A stretch of DNA of 64,000 nt from an uncultured Erythrobacter sp. (lineage in GTDB: Bacteria; Pseudomonadota; Alphaproteobacteria; Sphingomonadales; Sphingomonadaceae), in assembly GCA_947488155.1 (NCBI GenBank), contig CANKYK010000001.1, positions 186,001-250,000 on the forward strand, in the 5' to 3' direction. The position numbers were made by a program, and so were the translations under genes. This document shows positions 1-9,357 of the stretch, piece after piece (within the stretch, counting starts at the first letter, position 1; each line of letters opens with the position of its first letter). The notes beneath the pieces were generated by a model. It saw nothing but the letters and a program-made list of their open reading frames with translations. It was not told the DNA's origin and did not search any database.

Positions 1-508
1 CGCGCAGCAGGTTGAGCGTTGCCGCAGCCTGAGAATAGGCGCGCACCATACGGCCCGGATCATTGCGACGCTGGACCGGATCAAATTCGATCCCATTGAT
101 GTTGTCACCAAAATAGCTCGGCAGGGTCACATCGCCGACTGTCTCTGTGTCGGACGAGCGCGGCTTGGCAAACTGGCCCGCCATCCGCCCGACCTTGATC
201 ACAGGATGCTTGCTAGCGAAGGTCATCACCACCGCCATTTGTAGCAATGCACGAAAGGTATCGCGGATGTTGTTCGGGTGGAACTCAGCAAAGCTTTCCG
301 CGCAATCGCCGCCTTGCAGCAGGAACGCCTTTCCATTGGCAACGTCTGCCAAATCCGATTTCAGCGCGCGCGCCTCCCCGGCGAAAACAAGCGGCGGATA
401 GGCCGCCAATGTCGCCTCTGCCTCAGCAAGCTCTGACAAATCCTCATACTTCGGCAAGTGCTTTGCTTCGTGAGACTTCCAGCTTTCAGGGGACCAATTG
501 TTTGACAC
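1..508 (-). CDS. Class II 3-deoxy-7-phosphoheptulonate (DAHP) synthase, 5' part
   Basis: This enzyme condenses phosphoenolpyruvate with erythrose 4-phosphate, the first step of the shikimate pathway, in the cytosol. My translation of the minus strand gives the class II (plant/actinobacterial) N-terminal signature: [10 protein letters not shown], then [12 protein letters not shown], then a [14 protein letters not shown] stretch and [11 protein letters not shown] at the edge. About 169 residues are visible and the gene runs off the left edge. I chose the GTG at 508 because GGAAGAAG lies about 10 bases upstream and the protein then begins [10 protein letters not shown], as in the family. An in-frame TTG six codons upstream is the alternative. 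The family is clear; the exact start is less so. Confidence 0.85.
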   Translation of the reverse strand, partial: MSNNWSPESWKSHEAKHLPKYEDLSELAEAEATLAAYPPLVFAGEARALKSDLADVANGKAFLLQGGDCAESFAEFHPNNIRDTFRALLQMAVVMTFASKHPVIKVGRMAGQFAKPRSSDTETVGDVTLPSYFGDNINGIEFDPVQRRNDPGRMVRAYSQAAATLNLLR

Positions 509-721
509 GTCGAATTCTTCTTCCAAAATTATGGCAAATGGCTTGGCCGTACTGCCTTGCACCCTCGCCTGTGCGGAGCGCCGTTACCGCCCCTTCATTA
601 CAGGTGTAAAGCCGCAATACCCCAGGCGGCAACATTATTTCACGTCGCTGTGATCGCTTCAACCGATTGGTCGGCGCTCGAATTCGGTCAAAAACTGCTC
701 ATAACGGCGGCCGACGACTGC

Positions 722-3700
722 CTATCGCCCGATCACCTCAGGGCGCGCAGCGGGTGCAACAACCGCCGCAGGAGCGCCCTCTCCTGCTGGCACTGGCAAA
801 GCCTCCGCAAGGTCGGTGCCCTCGGGGATTACAGCCAATCGCCACCCTGGCTGACGTCCAAAATATCGCCCAGCTAGCACTTGCATGACCTGCGGGGTGG
901 TCTGCGAATAGTCATTGAGCAGGCTCGGCAGCAGAGCAATCCGGCGGCGATCGGTGGTCGCGCCTTCGAGCTGATAAAGCCAGAATGTGTTGCCGGTGGA
1001 TGCACGACTGAACAATTGCCGTAGCGGTTCGGTCACCCGGTCCAGCTCTTCAGTGGTCGGCGGCGTGTTTACGAGATCGCGCGCGATCTTATCCGCCTCG
1101 CTGAAGAACACCGGCACGTCTTGCGGCTGCAATTGCGCAAGGGCCGTGATCGTCCCGCCGCTCTCCAAATCGGTCGGCCAATTGGAAAGTATCTGCGGGG
1201 CATAGCTGGCGCCCGCACGTTCGCGCATCGCCTCTAGCAAGCGGTTGTTGAAGACCTGAATCAGGATTTCAAGCTGGCGAGATTCGCGCAGTCTTTGAAC
1301 GCCCGCACCGCTTGGCCAAGCGATCACGGCGGCTGCCTGATTCTTGTCACCGCGGTGGTTGAGAACCGTCGTTTCGCCAGCGCCAGCTGGGAATTCTGGC
1401 ACACGCGCGGCCACATCTGCGGGTACTGGATCACGTGCATCGAGCGCGCCAAAGGTGGTGCGCAAGGCCTCCACCGTCGCATCGCGATCAAATTCACCGA
1501 AGACCAAAACCTCAACCGGCCCTTGTGAAAGCAGCGGCTCCCACACCTCGCGGAAACCCTCCGGCGTAAGGTCAGCCAACGCATCGGGCGCAGGCGTGGC
1601 AAAGCGCGGATCGCGATTGGTGAGCAGATATTCGAGGTCGCGGTTGATCACACCGTTAGGGCTGGTGGCAAAGGCGTTATACGCCAGCTGAGCCGCAGCG
1701 CGGGCGCGGATCACGGGGTCTTTATCCCAGCGCGGCATGCCCAGCTTTGCAGCGAACAGATAGAGTTGATCGGCCACATCGGCCGAGCGCGTGCGCGCAG
1801 TGAACGTGAACACCGCATCGTCAATTTGAAACTCAAAGCCAAGCTTGCGGCCCGTCGCCAGACGGTCCAGCTCTTCCTGACCCAATTCGCCCAGACCCGA
1901 TCCAACCAATGCGGTCGTACCCAATGCGGCATAGGGCGCGCTTTGTTCATCAAATGCGCGGTAACCTGCGCCGAAGCGAACTTTGACGACGACGCGCCCT
2001 GGCTCTGCATTGTTGGACCACAGCAGCGCGCGAACGCCATTATCAAAGTCGACTTGCTCAATGTCGAGTAAGCCAATCGGGGCACGCGAAGCAATTGTGC
2101 CCGGCTCACCCACTGCGGGAAGCTCCTCAAACGACACAGTGCTAGCAGCCAAGCGCGAGCTGCCATCGCTGGTCGCGGCGCGTTCCAGCGCCACACGAAC
2201 CGCACTCTCATCGGCTTCGCCAGCGGACGGCGTTACATAGATGCCGCGCACAACGTCACCTTGGAACAGCTTGCGGGTCGCGGCGAGCACTTCGTCAGGC
2301 GTAAAGCGGGGCTTGGTCCCGCGAAACACATCCAGCACCACTTCCGGAGACGCCGTGGTCTCACGGATGTCGACCGCATTGATCAACGTGTCGGCCAGAT
2401 TCGATCCGGCGATCACCGTGCGTTGTTCCACCTGATTGGCGAAGGCGATATCGAACTCAGAAACTTCGCGGTCGATCTCTTCCTGCGTTGGCCCGCTTTC
2501 CAGAGCATCGGCGATCACGCCGCGCACATCGGTCATCGCGGCATCCCAGTCTTCAGACAGCGGCGCAAATGTCACAAACGTAGCATCGGTCGATCGCGAG
2601 ACATCGTCCTGCTGAACCTGCGCATAAAGATAGCTGCCGCCAGAGCGCGCACGCGATTCCAGCCGACGATTGATGATCGCTTGGGCAATCGCATCGATCA
2701 TTAGCCCTTCATTATAGACGATGGTGTCTTTCACCTGTCGCCAAGGCCGCATCACAGCATAGGTCAGGCTGCGCGGCAGATCAGGCTCCACCATCACGCC
2801 GATCTCACCAATGGGGCCACTTTCGCTTTGCGTACTGGCCGCATCAGCTGGCGGCACGGGATCGCCGAAATCAGGCGCAACACCAGCCTCGCCGGTCCCT
2901 TCCCAATCGGCAAACCATTGCTCGATCAGGCCCGCCAAAATCTCTGGTGGGGCATCACCGACCACCACTATCACAGTGTTTTCCGGGCGATACCAACGGT
3001 CGTAGAAATCCTGGACGAAGGCTCCGTTCGCGCCGCGCAGCGTCTCTTCAGTGCCAATTGGTGTGCGAGTGGCCAAACGCTGTCCGGCAAACAGGACTGA
3101 GCGAGTGAACTCGCCAACACGCTCTGCCGCGCCGCCGCGCTCGCGCTTTTCCGCCAGTACAATCGGCAGTTCTGCGGCAACATTTTCATCGCTGAGCACA
3201 GGCTCACGGATCATGCCGGAAAGCAGCTTGAAACTCTCCGCCAATTTCGCGCGGGTTACGCCCGGCAAATCGAGTTTATAGGCAGTGTGCGTTGGGCTGG
3301 TTTCCGCATTGGCATCGCTGCCAAAGGTTGCCCCTAGCCGTTGCCACGTTTCGATAGCCTTGGCCTGGCCCAGATATTTGCTCTCACGAAACAACAGGTG
3401 TTCCAGCAAGTGCGCATAACCTTGTTCGGAATAGCGCTCGTGCAAAGAGCCCGCATCGACCCGCACGCGGATCGACACCTGTCCGGGCGGCACGCCATTC
3501 TTGCGCACAGCATAGCGTAGGCCATTGTCCATTTTGCCAAACAGCCATTCGCGATCAACCGGAATGTTGCTGTCTTCATAAAGCCACGGGACTTCATCGG
3601 CGCCTTGCAGCTTTTTGGGCTGAGGGATGATCGGATCAGCGCTCGGCACGCTGATCGTAGCAGGCGGCGCTTCGCCAGAGCTGTTGGGCTCTATGTTTTG

Positions 3701-3778
3701 CGCCGTCGCTGGGAATGTCAAAGCCGCCGAAGCAGCAAGCAGGAAAAGGGCCTTTGGCGCCCGAAAAATCGCGTTCAT
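722..3778 (-). CDS. M16 family zinc metalloprotease (pitrilysin/insulinase type), exported
   Basis: A protein of about 1018 residues with an N-terminal signal peptide (hydrophobic LFLLAASAALTF, then ATAQ). The inverted zinc motif HLLEH is at about residues 123-127, with the downstream EKRERGG glutamate region expected for the third zinc ligand. The second half is a further M16 C-terminal domain, giving the usual duplicated clam-shell. It probably degrades peptides in the periplasm. The open frame extends upstream to 3922, but those residues do not look like a leader. The ATG at 3778 puts the signal peptide at the N-terminus; an ATG seven codons upstream also fits. It is divergent from the Nfu gene at 3926. 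Confidence 0.85.
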   Translation of the reverse strand: MNAIFRAPKALFLLAASAALTFPATAQNIEPNSSGEAPPATISVPSADPIIPQPKKLQGADEVPWLYEDSNIPVDREWLFGKMDNGLRYAVRKNGVPPGQVSIRVRVDAGSLHERYSEQGYAHLLEHLLFRESKYLGQAKAIETWQRLGATFGSDANAETSPTHTAYKLDLPGVTRAKLAESFKLLSGMIREPVLSDENVAAELPIVLAEKRERGGAAERVGEFTRSVLFAGQRLATRTPIGTEETLRGANGAFVQDFYDRWYRPENTVIVVVGDAPPEILAGLIEQWFADWEGTGEAGVAPDFGDPVPPADAASTQSESGPIGEIGVMVEPDLPRSLTYAVMRPWRQVKDTIVYNEGLMIDAIAQAIINRRLESRARSGGSYLYAQVQQDDVSRSTDATFVTFAPLSEDWDAAMTDVRGVIADALESGPTQEEIDREVSEFDIAFANQVEQRTVIAGSNLADTLINAVDIRETTASPEVVLDVFRGTKPRFTPDEVLAATRKLFQGDVVRGIYVTPSAGEADESAVRVALERAATSDGSSRLAASTVSFEELPAVGEPGTIASRAPIGLLDIEQVDFDNGVRALLWSNNAEPGRVVVKVRFGAGYRAFDEQSAPYAALGTTALVGSGLGELGQEELDRLATGRKLGFEFQIDDAVFTFTARTRSADVADQLYLFAAKLGMPRWDKDPVIRARAAAQLAYNAFATSPNGVINRDLEYLLTNRDPRFATPAPDALADLTPEGFREVWEPLLSQGPVEVLVFGEFDRDATVEALRTTFGALDARDPVPADVAARVPEFPAGAGETTVLNHRGDKNQAAAVIAWPSGAGVQRLRESRQLEILIQVFNNRLLEAMRERAGASYAPQILSNWPTDLESGGTITALAQLQPQDVPVFFSEADKIARDLVNTPPTTEELDRVTEPLRQLFSRASTGNTFWLYQLEGATTDRRRIALLPSLLNDYSQTTPQVMQVLAGRYFGRQPGWRLAVIPEGTDLAEALPVPAGEGAPAAVVAPAARPEVIGR

Positions 3779-3925
3779 CGGGAGAATATAGGCAAGCATG
3801 GTGTGAAGGGATAGTGAATGCTGCACAATAAGACGCGATTGTGCGTCATTTTGCGCGGTTTTATTATCGAGTTTGCGCGATTCCACGCCTTGTGACGGCG
3901 TCGCAGCCACCCTAAATACCACAGC

Positions 3926-4504
3926 ATGTTCATAGAAACCGAAACGACCCCGAACCCCGCCAGTCTCAAATTCCTGCCCGGTCGCACAGTGATGACCGCG
4001 GGGACACGCGAGTTTTCAAGCCCAGAGGCGGCAGAGGCCAGCCCGCTTGCCCAAGCGATCTTTGACACGGGTGAGACCATCAACGTGTTCTTCGGCAGCG
4101 ATTTTATCACCGTCACGGCAGCTCCCGGCGCGGATTGGGGATCGCTGAAATCGCAAGTGGTGGCCATCCTGCTCGATCACTTTGTGTCAGAGGCGCCGCT
4201 GTTCAATGCCGCAACGGCTGGCGATATCTCGGTTCCCGCCGACGTGGAGCATGTGGTCGAAGAATCAGAAGAAGATGCAGAGATCATCGCGGCAATAAAC
4301 GAACTGCTCGAAACCCGCGTTCGTCCAGCGGTCGCTGGTGATGGCGGTGATATCGCCTATCGCGGATTTAGCGACGGCGTTGTCTATCTCACGTTGCAAG
4401 GGGCCTGCGCAGGCTGCCCATCCAGCACCGCAACCCTGAAACAAGGGATCGAAGGTCTGCTGAAACATTATGTGCCAGAAGTAACCGAAGTTCGCGCAGC
4501 CTAA
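3926..4504 (+). CDS. NifU-like (Nfu) iron-sulfur cluster carrier protein
   Basis: A protein of 192 residues with two parts. The N-terminal Nfu_N domain begins MFIETETTPNPASLKFLPG, the standard opening of alphaproteobacterial and mitochondrial Nfu. The C-terminal NifU domain (about residues 115-190) carries the cluster-binding Cys-x2-Cys in GACAGCPSS. It is expected to receive [4Fe-4S] clusters and pass them to target enzymes in the cytosol. It is divergent from the M16 protease and followed by a nitroreductase 43 bases downstream. Length matches the family. Confidence 0.92.
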   Translation: MFIETETTPNPASLKFLPGRTVMTAGTREFSSPEAAEASPLAQAIFDTGETINVFFGSDFITVTAAPGADWGSLKSQVVAILLDHFVSEAPLFNAATAGDISVPADVEHVVEESEEDAEIIAAINELLETRVRPAVAGDGGDIAYRGFSDGVVYLTLQGACAGCPSSTATLKQGIEGLLKHYVPEVTEVRAA

Positions 4505-4547
4505 GCGAATTCTTTGCTCTTCCCCCTTCCCTGATTGAAAGCTCCCC

Positions 4548-5156
4548 ATGACCAAGCAATTTCACGGCACAGTGCTCAGCGATGACACTCTCGACCAGCT
4601 ATTCAGCGAAGCCCGCAGCTATAATGATTGGCTAAGCAAACCGGTCAGTGAAGCGCAGATCCATCAGATCCACGACCTGCTAAAAATGGCGCCGACCTCA
4701 GCCAATATGCATCCCGCGCGCTTCATCTGGTGCACCTCAGATGATGCAAAGTCGCGCCTCGCCAAACATGCGATGGATGATAACAAGCCAAAGGTCATCA
4801 ACGCGCCCGCCTGCGTCATCATTGGCTATGACATCGATTTTCACGAGCACTTGCCAGAGCTGTTCCCGCACACTGATGCGAAAAGCTGGTTTGAAGGCGA
4901 TGAGGCCGGACGGATCGACGGGGCAAAGCGCAATTCCGCTCTGCAGGGTGCCTACCTGATGCTGGCAGCCCGTGCGATTGGCCTTGATTGCGGGCCGATG
5001 TCCGGCGTTGATCTAGACGGTGTGACGTCAGAGTTTTTCGCCAACAGTCCGCGCGTCAAAGCCGACTGGATTTGCTCGATCGGATATGGTGATCCAGAAA
5101 GCATCTTTGACCGCTCCCCGCGCCCCGACTTTGGCAAGTTCAACACAATTGTCTGA
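4548..5156 (+). CDS. Nitroreductase family protein, malonic semialdehyde reductase (RutE)-like
   Basis: A 202-residue flavin-dependent nitroreductase-fold protein. The segment around YNDWLSKPVSEAQI and the MAPTSANMHPARF motif resemble RutE/HadB-type malonic semialdehyde reductases. In the Rut pathway RutE reduces malonic semialdehyde to 3-hydroxypropionate, but no other rut gene is visible here, so the true substrate may differ. FMN binding is expected from the family. It sits between nfu and tsaB on the same strand. Confidence 0.75.
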   Translation: MTKQFHGTVLSDDTLDQLFSEARSYNDWLSKPVSEAQIHQIHDLLKMAPTSANMHPARFIWCTSDDAKSRLAKHAMDDNKPKVINAPACVIIGYDIDFHEHLPELFPHTDAKSWFEGDEAGRIDGAKRNSALQGAYLMLAARAIGLDCGPMSGVDLDGVTSEFFANSPRVKADWICSIGYGDPESIFDRSPRPDFGKFNTIV

Positions 5157-5223
5157 CGCTTGCATTTGAGCCGCAATTTCTAAGACTTGCAGGCGGCGCA
5201 GCTCTAGGGCATCGCGCAATCCC

Positions 5224-5847
5224 ATGCGCACCCTAGCAATAGAAACGGCCAGTGAAGCCTGCTCAATTGCCCTGTTTGACGGGGCAAAACTGCTCGCTCA
5301 TGAGCATGCTGTACTGGGGCGCGGACATGCGGAGCGTCTGGTCCCAATGATTGCCGAACTGCCGGGCAAAGGCCAAGCGGAGCGTATTCTGGTCTCGCTT
5401 GGCCCAGGCAGTTTCACCGGTGTGCGTATTGGCATTGCCGCCGCCCGCGCGCTCGGTTTTGCGTGGGGCGCTAAAGTGCTCGGCTATCCAACAATGGCGT
5501 TGGTTGCGGTTCGCGCTTGGCAGTCCTCTCCACGCGGTGTGACCGTGTGTATGAACGGCGGACACGGCGAGTGGTTTATCCAGAACTTTGCTCAAGACGG
5601 AGGCTGCGACGAGGTTCGCTCGCTTGCGCCCGAAGCCGCCAAACTCGCCTGCGAGCATGACGCGATTGTGGGCAACCGCGCCGAAGAACTCGCAGCGATG
5701 TTCTCTGACGGTAAGCGCGCCCTCAACCTGCTACCTGATGCCAGCAAGACAAACCTGCTGCATGAGACACAGCTGACCACGGACCTCTCGCCAATCTATG
5801 GCCGTGCACCTGATGCCAAACCACAAGCAGTGCGAGCGCCGCAATGA
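5224..5847 (+). CDS. tsaB: tRNA threonylcarbamoyladenosine biosynthesis protein TsaB
   Basis: A 207-residue ASKHA-fold protein. It starts MRTLAIETASEACSIAL and contains the conserved GPGSFTGVRIGIAAARALG segment, both diagnostic of TsaB (YeaZ). TsaB is the non-catalytic partner of TsaD in making t6A at position 37 of ANN-decoding tRNAs. The stop codon overlaps the rimI start by four bases (ATGA). This tsaB-rimI coupling is common in proteobacteria and supports both calls. Confidence 0.93.
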   Translation: MRTLAIETASEACSIALFDGAKLLAHEHAVLGRGHAERLVPMIAELPGKGQAERILVSLGPGSFTGVRIGIAAARALGFAWGAKVLGYPTMALVAVRAWQSSPRGVTVCMNGGHGEWFIQNFAQDGGCDEVRSLAPEAAKLACEHDAIVGNRAEELAAMFSDGKRALNLLPDASKTNLLHETQLTTDLSPIYGRAPDAKPQAVRAPQ

Positions 5848-6323
5848 CTGCGCCTACCTGCCTCATCGATCAGATCATGACCGTTATGGAGGCGGCGTTT
5901 GATCCAACTTATGGCGAGGCATGGAATCGCCGCCAGATCACCGATGCACTAACCTTGCCTAACACGCATGCTTTGCTGGTGGACCAGAATGGGACGATAT
6001 TGGATGAAGGCGGAAGCGCGAGTGGCCGGCGCCCTTGCGGCTTTGTCCTGACGCGTGCAGCCGCTGGCGAAGAGGAGCTGCTGCTGATCGCAGTGCATCC
6101 TGAAAATCGCGGCAGCGGCCTTGGTAAAATCCTGATTGAGCAGCTCTTCAGAACCGCGCAAAACCGCGGTGCAGAGCGGATTTTCCTCGAAATGCGACGG
6201 GGCAATCCGGCGGTACACCTATACAGCAAGCTTGGCTTTATACCGATCGGCGAGCGGCCCAAATACTACCGTATGACAAACGGAGAACGGGTCGACGCGA
6301 TTACTTTCGGCTGCACAATCTAG
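5844..6323 (+). CDS. rimI: Ribosomal-protein-alanine N-acetyltransferase RimI-like GNAT
   Basis: A 159-residue GNAT acetyltransferase. The acetyl-CoA loop ENRGSGLGKIL (about residues 92-102) and the LEMRRGNPAVHLYSKLGF segment are the RimI pattern. RimI acetylates the N-terminal alanine of ribosomal protein S18, though alphaproteobacterial members may have wider targets. The start overlaps the tsaB stop by four bases, so the two are probably translationally coupled. Confidence 0.85.
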   Translation: MTAPTCLIDQIMTVMEAAFDPTYGEAWNRRQITDALTLPNTHALLVDQNGTILDEGGSASGRRPCGFVLTRAAAGEEELLLIAVHPENRGSGLGKILIEQLFRTAQNRGAERIFLEMRRGNPAVHLYSKLGFIPIGERPKYYRMTNGERVDAITFGCTI

Positions 6324-6403
6324 TGCTGATCTGGAGGTTTCTCATCTTGATTTAGTTGCGAACAATCTATTCGATTGGTTGCAATGTAACAGGAGCTGGT
6401 TCA

Positions 6404-6472
6404 TGTCGAATTTATCGGAAAAATCCGAACAAAAAAGAGATGAGGAACTCTAATGGAAGATCTAGAAATTGA
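6404..6472 (+). other. Possible 22-codon upstream ORF overlapping the mucR start
   Basis: An ATG at 6404 lies six bases after AGGAGC and opens a 22-codon frame. It runs through the mucR start (6453) in another frame and stops at 6470-6472, one base before an in-frame internal mucR ATG at 6474. Translation of it could interfere with or couple to mucR. No evidence beyond the ribosome-binding site supports it. Confidence 0.2.
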
Positions 6473-6887
6473 GATGAAGGAAACATTGATAACGCTGACC
6501 AGCGATATCGTGGCTGCTCATGTGAGCAATAATGACGTGTCGGTTGATGATGTGCCTTCGCTCATCACAAACGTATTTTCGGCCCTCTCGGGTCTTGGTG
6601 AACCAGACACACCAGAAGAAGTGCGCCCTGATCCAGCGGTATCAATTCGATCTTCGGTTAAGAAAGATCACATCGTTTGCCTCGATTGCGGCAAGAAGAT
6701 GAAAATGCTTAAGCGGCACCTTTCGACAGAACACGATATGTCACCTGACGAATATCGTACGCGTTGGGAACTGCCGGGCGATTATCCGCTGGTGGCGCCT
6801 AACTATGCGGAAACACGCCGTGATCTGGCCAAGAAAATTGGTCTCGGCCGCAAGCCTGTAAAGGGACGTGGTCGGCGCAAGAAGTAA
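6453..6887 (+). CDS. MucR/Ros family zinc-finger transcriptional regulator
   Basis: A 144-residue regulator of the alphaproteobacterial MucR/Ros family. The N-terminal helical part (LTLTSDIVAAHVSNN type) drives oligomerisation. The single zinc finger has ligands Cys76, Cys79, His89 and His94 (CLDCGKKMKMLKRHLSTEH), followed by the conserved SPDEYRTRWELPGDYP. These proteins bind AT-rich DNA and often repress surface polysaccharide, motility or cell-cycle genes. Start 6453 is supported by GAGGAA seven bases upstream; an internal ATG at 6474 is possible. It stands alone between rimI and fur. Confidence 0.93.
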   Translation: MEDLEIEMKETLITLTSDIVAAHVSNNDVSVDDVPSLITNVFSALSGLGEPDTPEEVRPDPAVSIRSSVKKDHIVCLDCGKKMKMLKRHLSTEHDMSPDEYRTRWELPGDYPLVAPNYAETRRDLAKKIGLGRKPVKGRGRRKK

Positions 6888-7106
6888 TGATCCAAAAGCG
6901 GGCCTGGGTTGGACTACTCCGCCCTGGCCTGTTTGGTTTCCAATTGGGGTGCGCCAAAGGTTATACCCGCCCTATCCCGGCCTGACTTGAGCAATCCGCC
7001 CGCCCACTTTAAAGCGGATCCTAGCCGCGCGTATATCCGATAGGAAACGGCGCAAATAGCGGCTAACATAGCAATAACAGCGGCGGCACAGCTGGCGGAG
7101 TAACAA

Positions 7107-7529
7107 GTGCAGCAAAAGATCGACCTTGAACAATTATGCGCGGAAAAAGGGTTGCGCATCACCGAACAGCGCCGCGTCATTGCGCGCGTCCTTTCGGAAA
7201 GCGATGATCATCCCGATGTTGAATTGCTGCACCAACGCGCATCTGCGATTGACCCAAAGATATCAATTGCCACCGTCTACCGCACGGTAAGGCTGTTTGA
7301 AGAAGCTGGCATTCTTGACCGGCACGACTTTGGCGACGGCCGATCGCGCTATGAGCCTGTGCCAGAGGCACATCATGACCATCTGATCGATGTTGAAACC
7401 GGCAAAGTGGTTGAGTTCGTCGATCCAGAAGTGGAATCGTTGCAACGCCAGATTGCCGAACGATTGGGCTATCGTCTGGTTGACCACCGGATGGAGCTTT
7501 ACGGGGTACGTCTCTCTCGTGACGACTAA
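7107..7529 (+). CDS. fur: Fur family transcriptional regulator
   Basis: A 140-residue Fur-fold repressor. The N-terminal winged helix (LRITEQRRVIARVL, then ISIATVYRTVRLFEEAGI) is followed by the metal-binding HHDH at residues 89-92. The structural Cys-x2-Cys of gamma-proteobacterial Fur is absent (DVETGK instead), which is usual for alphaproteobacterial Fur/Mur, so the metal sensed could be iron or manganese. It uses a GTG start with GCGGAG six bases upstream. The next gene begins at or just past its stop. Confidence 0.88.
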   Translation: MQQKIDLEQLCAEKGLRITEQRRVIARVLSESDDHPDVELLHQRASAIDPKISIATVYRTVRLFEEAGILDRHDFGDGRSRYEPVPEAHHDHLIDVETGKVVEFVDPEVESLQRQIAERLGYRLVDHRMELYGVRLSRDD

Positions 7530-7566
7530 GCGCGAGACGCTCTATCGGGAGCGCCGCCTGGCCGCA

Positions 7567-8439
7567 ATGCGCGGCGAAACCACACCGCTGTCACCAATGG
7601 GCTGGCTGCGGCTCACTTATCGAGCGATACTACTCGCCGCCGGCCTGATTGTTTGCGTTCCACTGCACTACATTTGGCGCATCTTCGCATACGGCTCGCC
7701 CATCCCGATGTATTTTTTGCGCTACGCCGCCTGGGCATCAGGCGCCCGGGTGGAAGTGGTCGGCACGCATTTAAAACGCGATGTGTTTTACGTTGCAAAC
7801 CACATGTCATGGCTCGACATTCTTTCCATGGCTGGGGCATGCGGAACGGCATTCGTGGCCAAGGCGGAATTGGCCGAAGCCCCTCTCGTCGGCTGGCTCG
7901 CATCGCTCAATCGAACCGTGTTTGTAAAACGTGAACACCGCATGGGTGTGGCAGAGCAGATCAACGCTCTGAAAGAGGCGCTGTCAGACAATTGGGCGGT
8001 CACAGTTTTTCCCGAAGGCACGACCACGGATGGACAATCATTATTGCCTTTCAAGACAAGCATGCTGAGCGTGCTGGAGCCGCCACCACTTGGCGTCATG
8101 GTGCAGCCTGTTTTGCTGGACTACGGCGAGGTTGCAGAGGAAATTGGCTGGATCGGCAATGAAACCGGCCTCAACAATGCCAAGCGCGTGCTGGCACGGC
8201 GCGGCACCTTCAAGCTGCGGCTCAATTTCCTGGAGCCGTTCAGTCCAGAGGATTATCGCGGGCGTAAGAAGATTGGTGCCGAGGCGCGGCGCCGCATTGA
8301 AGAAGCTCTGCTGGAGACACTGGGCAAGCCGCTGCGCGATTTCCGCCATACTGTCGATCCAATCCGTTACGAAGCGCCAGAAGAGGCACAACGGATCGCT
8401 GAGGCGCAAGGCGAAAAGCCGGCTGAGAAGGCAGGTTAA
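7567..8439 (+). CDS. 1-acylglycerol-3-phosphate O-acyltransferase (PlsC family)
   Basis: A protein of about 290 residues with one or two N-terminal membrane segments (ILLAAGLIVCVPL). The acyltransferase motif NHMSWLD (His79, Asp84; H-x4-D) and the FPEGTTTDG motif near residue 150 are both present. It should acylate lysophosphatidic acid at the inner membrane during phospholipid synthesis. Two starts are possible: a GTG at 7519 overlapping the fur stop, or the ATG at 7567, chosen here. Neither has a strong ribosome-binding site. It is probably co-transcribed with fur. Confidence 0.85.
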   Translation: MRGETTPLSPMGWLRLTYRAILLAAGLIVCVPLHYIWRIFAYGSPIPMYFLRYAAWASGARVEVVGTHLKRDVFYVANHMSWLDILSMAGACGTAFVAKAELAEAPLVGWLASLNRTVFVKREHRMGVAEQINALKEALSDNWAVTVFPEGTTTDGQSLLPFKTSMLSVLEPPPLGVMVQPVLLDYGEVAEEIGWIGNETGLNNAKRVLARRGTFKLRLNFLEPFSPEDYRGRKKIGAEARRRIEEALLETLGKPLRDFRHTVDPIRYEAPEEAQRIAEAQGEKPAEKAG

Positions 8440-8469
8440 GCCGAACAGCGCCGGCTGAAATACGCGCCC

Positions 8470-9354
8470 TTACAGGCCAGCGCGCACCAACCAATCGTGG
8501 AACAAACGCACCGGGCGAAGCTCCAACGCCGTTGGCTTACACACAAACCAATAGCTGTACGGGCTTTCAACCTCGAGGCCGTAAAGATCGGTCAAGCGGC
8601 TGTCCGCCGCGCGGCGCAAATGATCATCGTGCATGATCGCAACGCCTAGGCCCTGGGCGGCGGCTTCCAGCATAAGCTGACCGGAATCGTAATGATCGAT
8701 GGCAGATGGATCCATATCTTCCATGCCCAGCGCCTTCTTCCACGCCTCAAAACTCGCGGGCAGCTCATTGTGGATCAGGAAAGTCTGCTTCTCGAGTGCT
8801 TCCTGATCGACCTTTGTGCCAATCGTTGCAGCAAGTTCTTTGCTACAGATTGCATGCACCAAATTGTGGTCAAGCCGCACCGCATGCAGGCTGGTGTCCG
8901 GTCCGCGTGAGAGAATGATCGCCGCATCCAGAGTGTCGCCTACCCGGTCTTCCAAATGGGGCCCTGTGTCGATGTCGATGTGCAGCAAAGGGTGCCGCTT
9001 TCGCAGTTCACCGAGCCTCGGGAACAGGCGCTGGCTGCCAAACAGAGGCAGCACGCCGAGCCGCAAGCGCAGCAGCGAGATATTGTCGGACTGGCTCTCA
9101 ACCGCGCGTGCCAGCGATTCAAGATGCGGGTTCACCGCCTCATAGAACGCCTGCCCCTCATCGGTCAGTTGCATCGATTGCCGCGCCCGCGTGAACAGTT
9201 TCTTGCCGACAAATTCTTCCAGATTGCTAATCCGGCGCGACAAAGCCGATGGGCTTAGCCCGATCTCCTCGGCGGCGGCACGGGCAGAACCAAGGCGTAC
9301 AGTTCGCATGAAGGCTTCGAGAGCGCGAAGTGGGGGTAGTCGGCGGGATGGCAT
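8470..9354 (-). CDS. LysR family transcriptional regulator, GcvA-like
   Basis: A 294-residue LysR regulator. The N-terminal winged helix-turn-helix reads LPPLRALEAFMRTVRLGSARAAAEEIGLSPSALSRRISNLE, close to the GcvA subgroup, followed by the periplasmic-binding-like effector domain. Start 9354 is well supported: AAGGAG lies seven bases upstream. That AAGGAG lies in one arm of a hairpin (9358-9380), so translation may be controlled. It is downstream of corC on the same strand with an 82-base gap. The target genes and effector are not evident from the sequence. Confidence 0.88.
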   Translation of the reverse strand: MPSRRLPPLRALEAFMRTVRLGSARAAAEEIGLSPSALSRRISNLEEFVGKKLFTRARQSMQLTDEGQAFYEAVNPHLESLARAVESQSDNISLLRLRLGVLPLFGSQRLFPRLGELRKRHPLLHIDIDTGPHLEDRVGDTLDAAIILSRGPDTSLHAVRLDHNLVHAICSKELAATIGTKVDQEALEKQTFLIHNELPASFEAWKKALGMEDMDPSAIDHYDSGQLMLEAAAQGLGVAIMHDDHLRRAADSRLTDLYGLEVESPYSYWFVCKPTALELRPVRLFHDWLVRAGL

Positions 9355-9357
9355 GTC

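Noticed and set aside
6914..7180. 88-codon minus-strand frame between mucR and fur, with a hydrophobic middle
   Set aside because: Overlaps the fur start, has no ribosome-binding site before any usable start and no recognisable family; the 219-base gap is read as intergenic.
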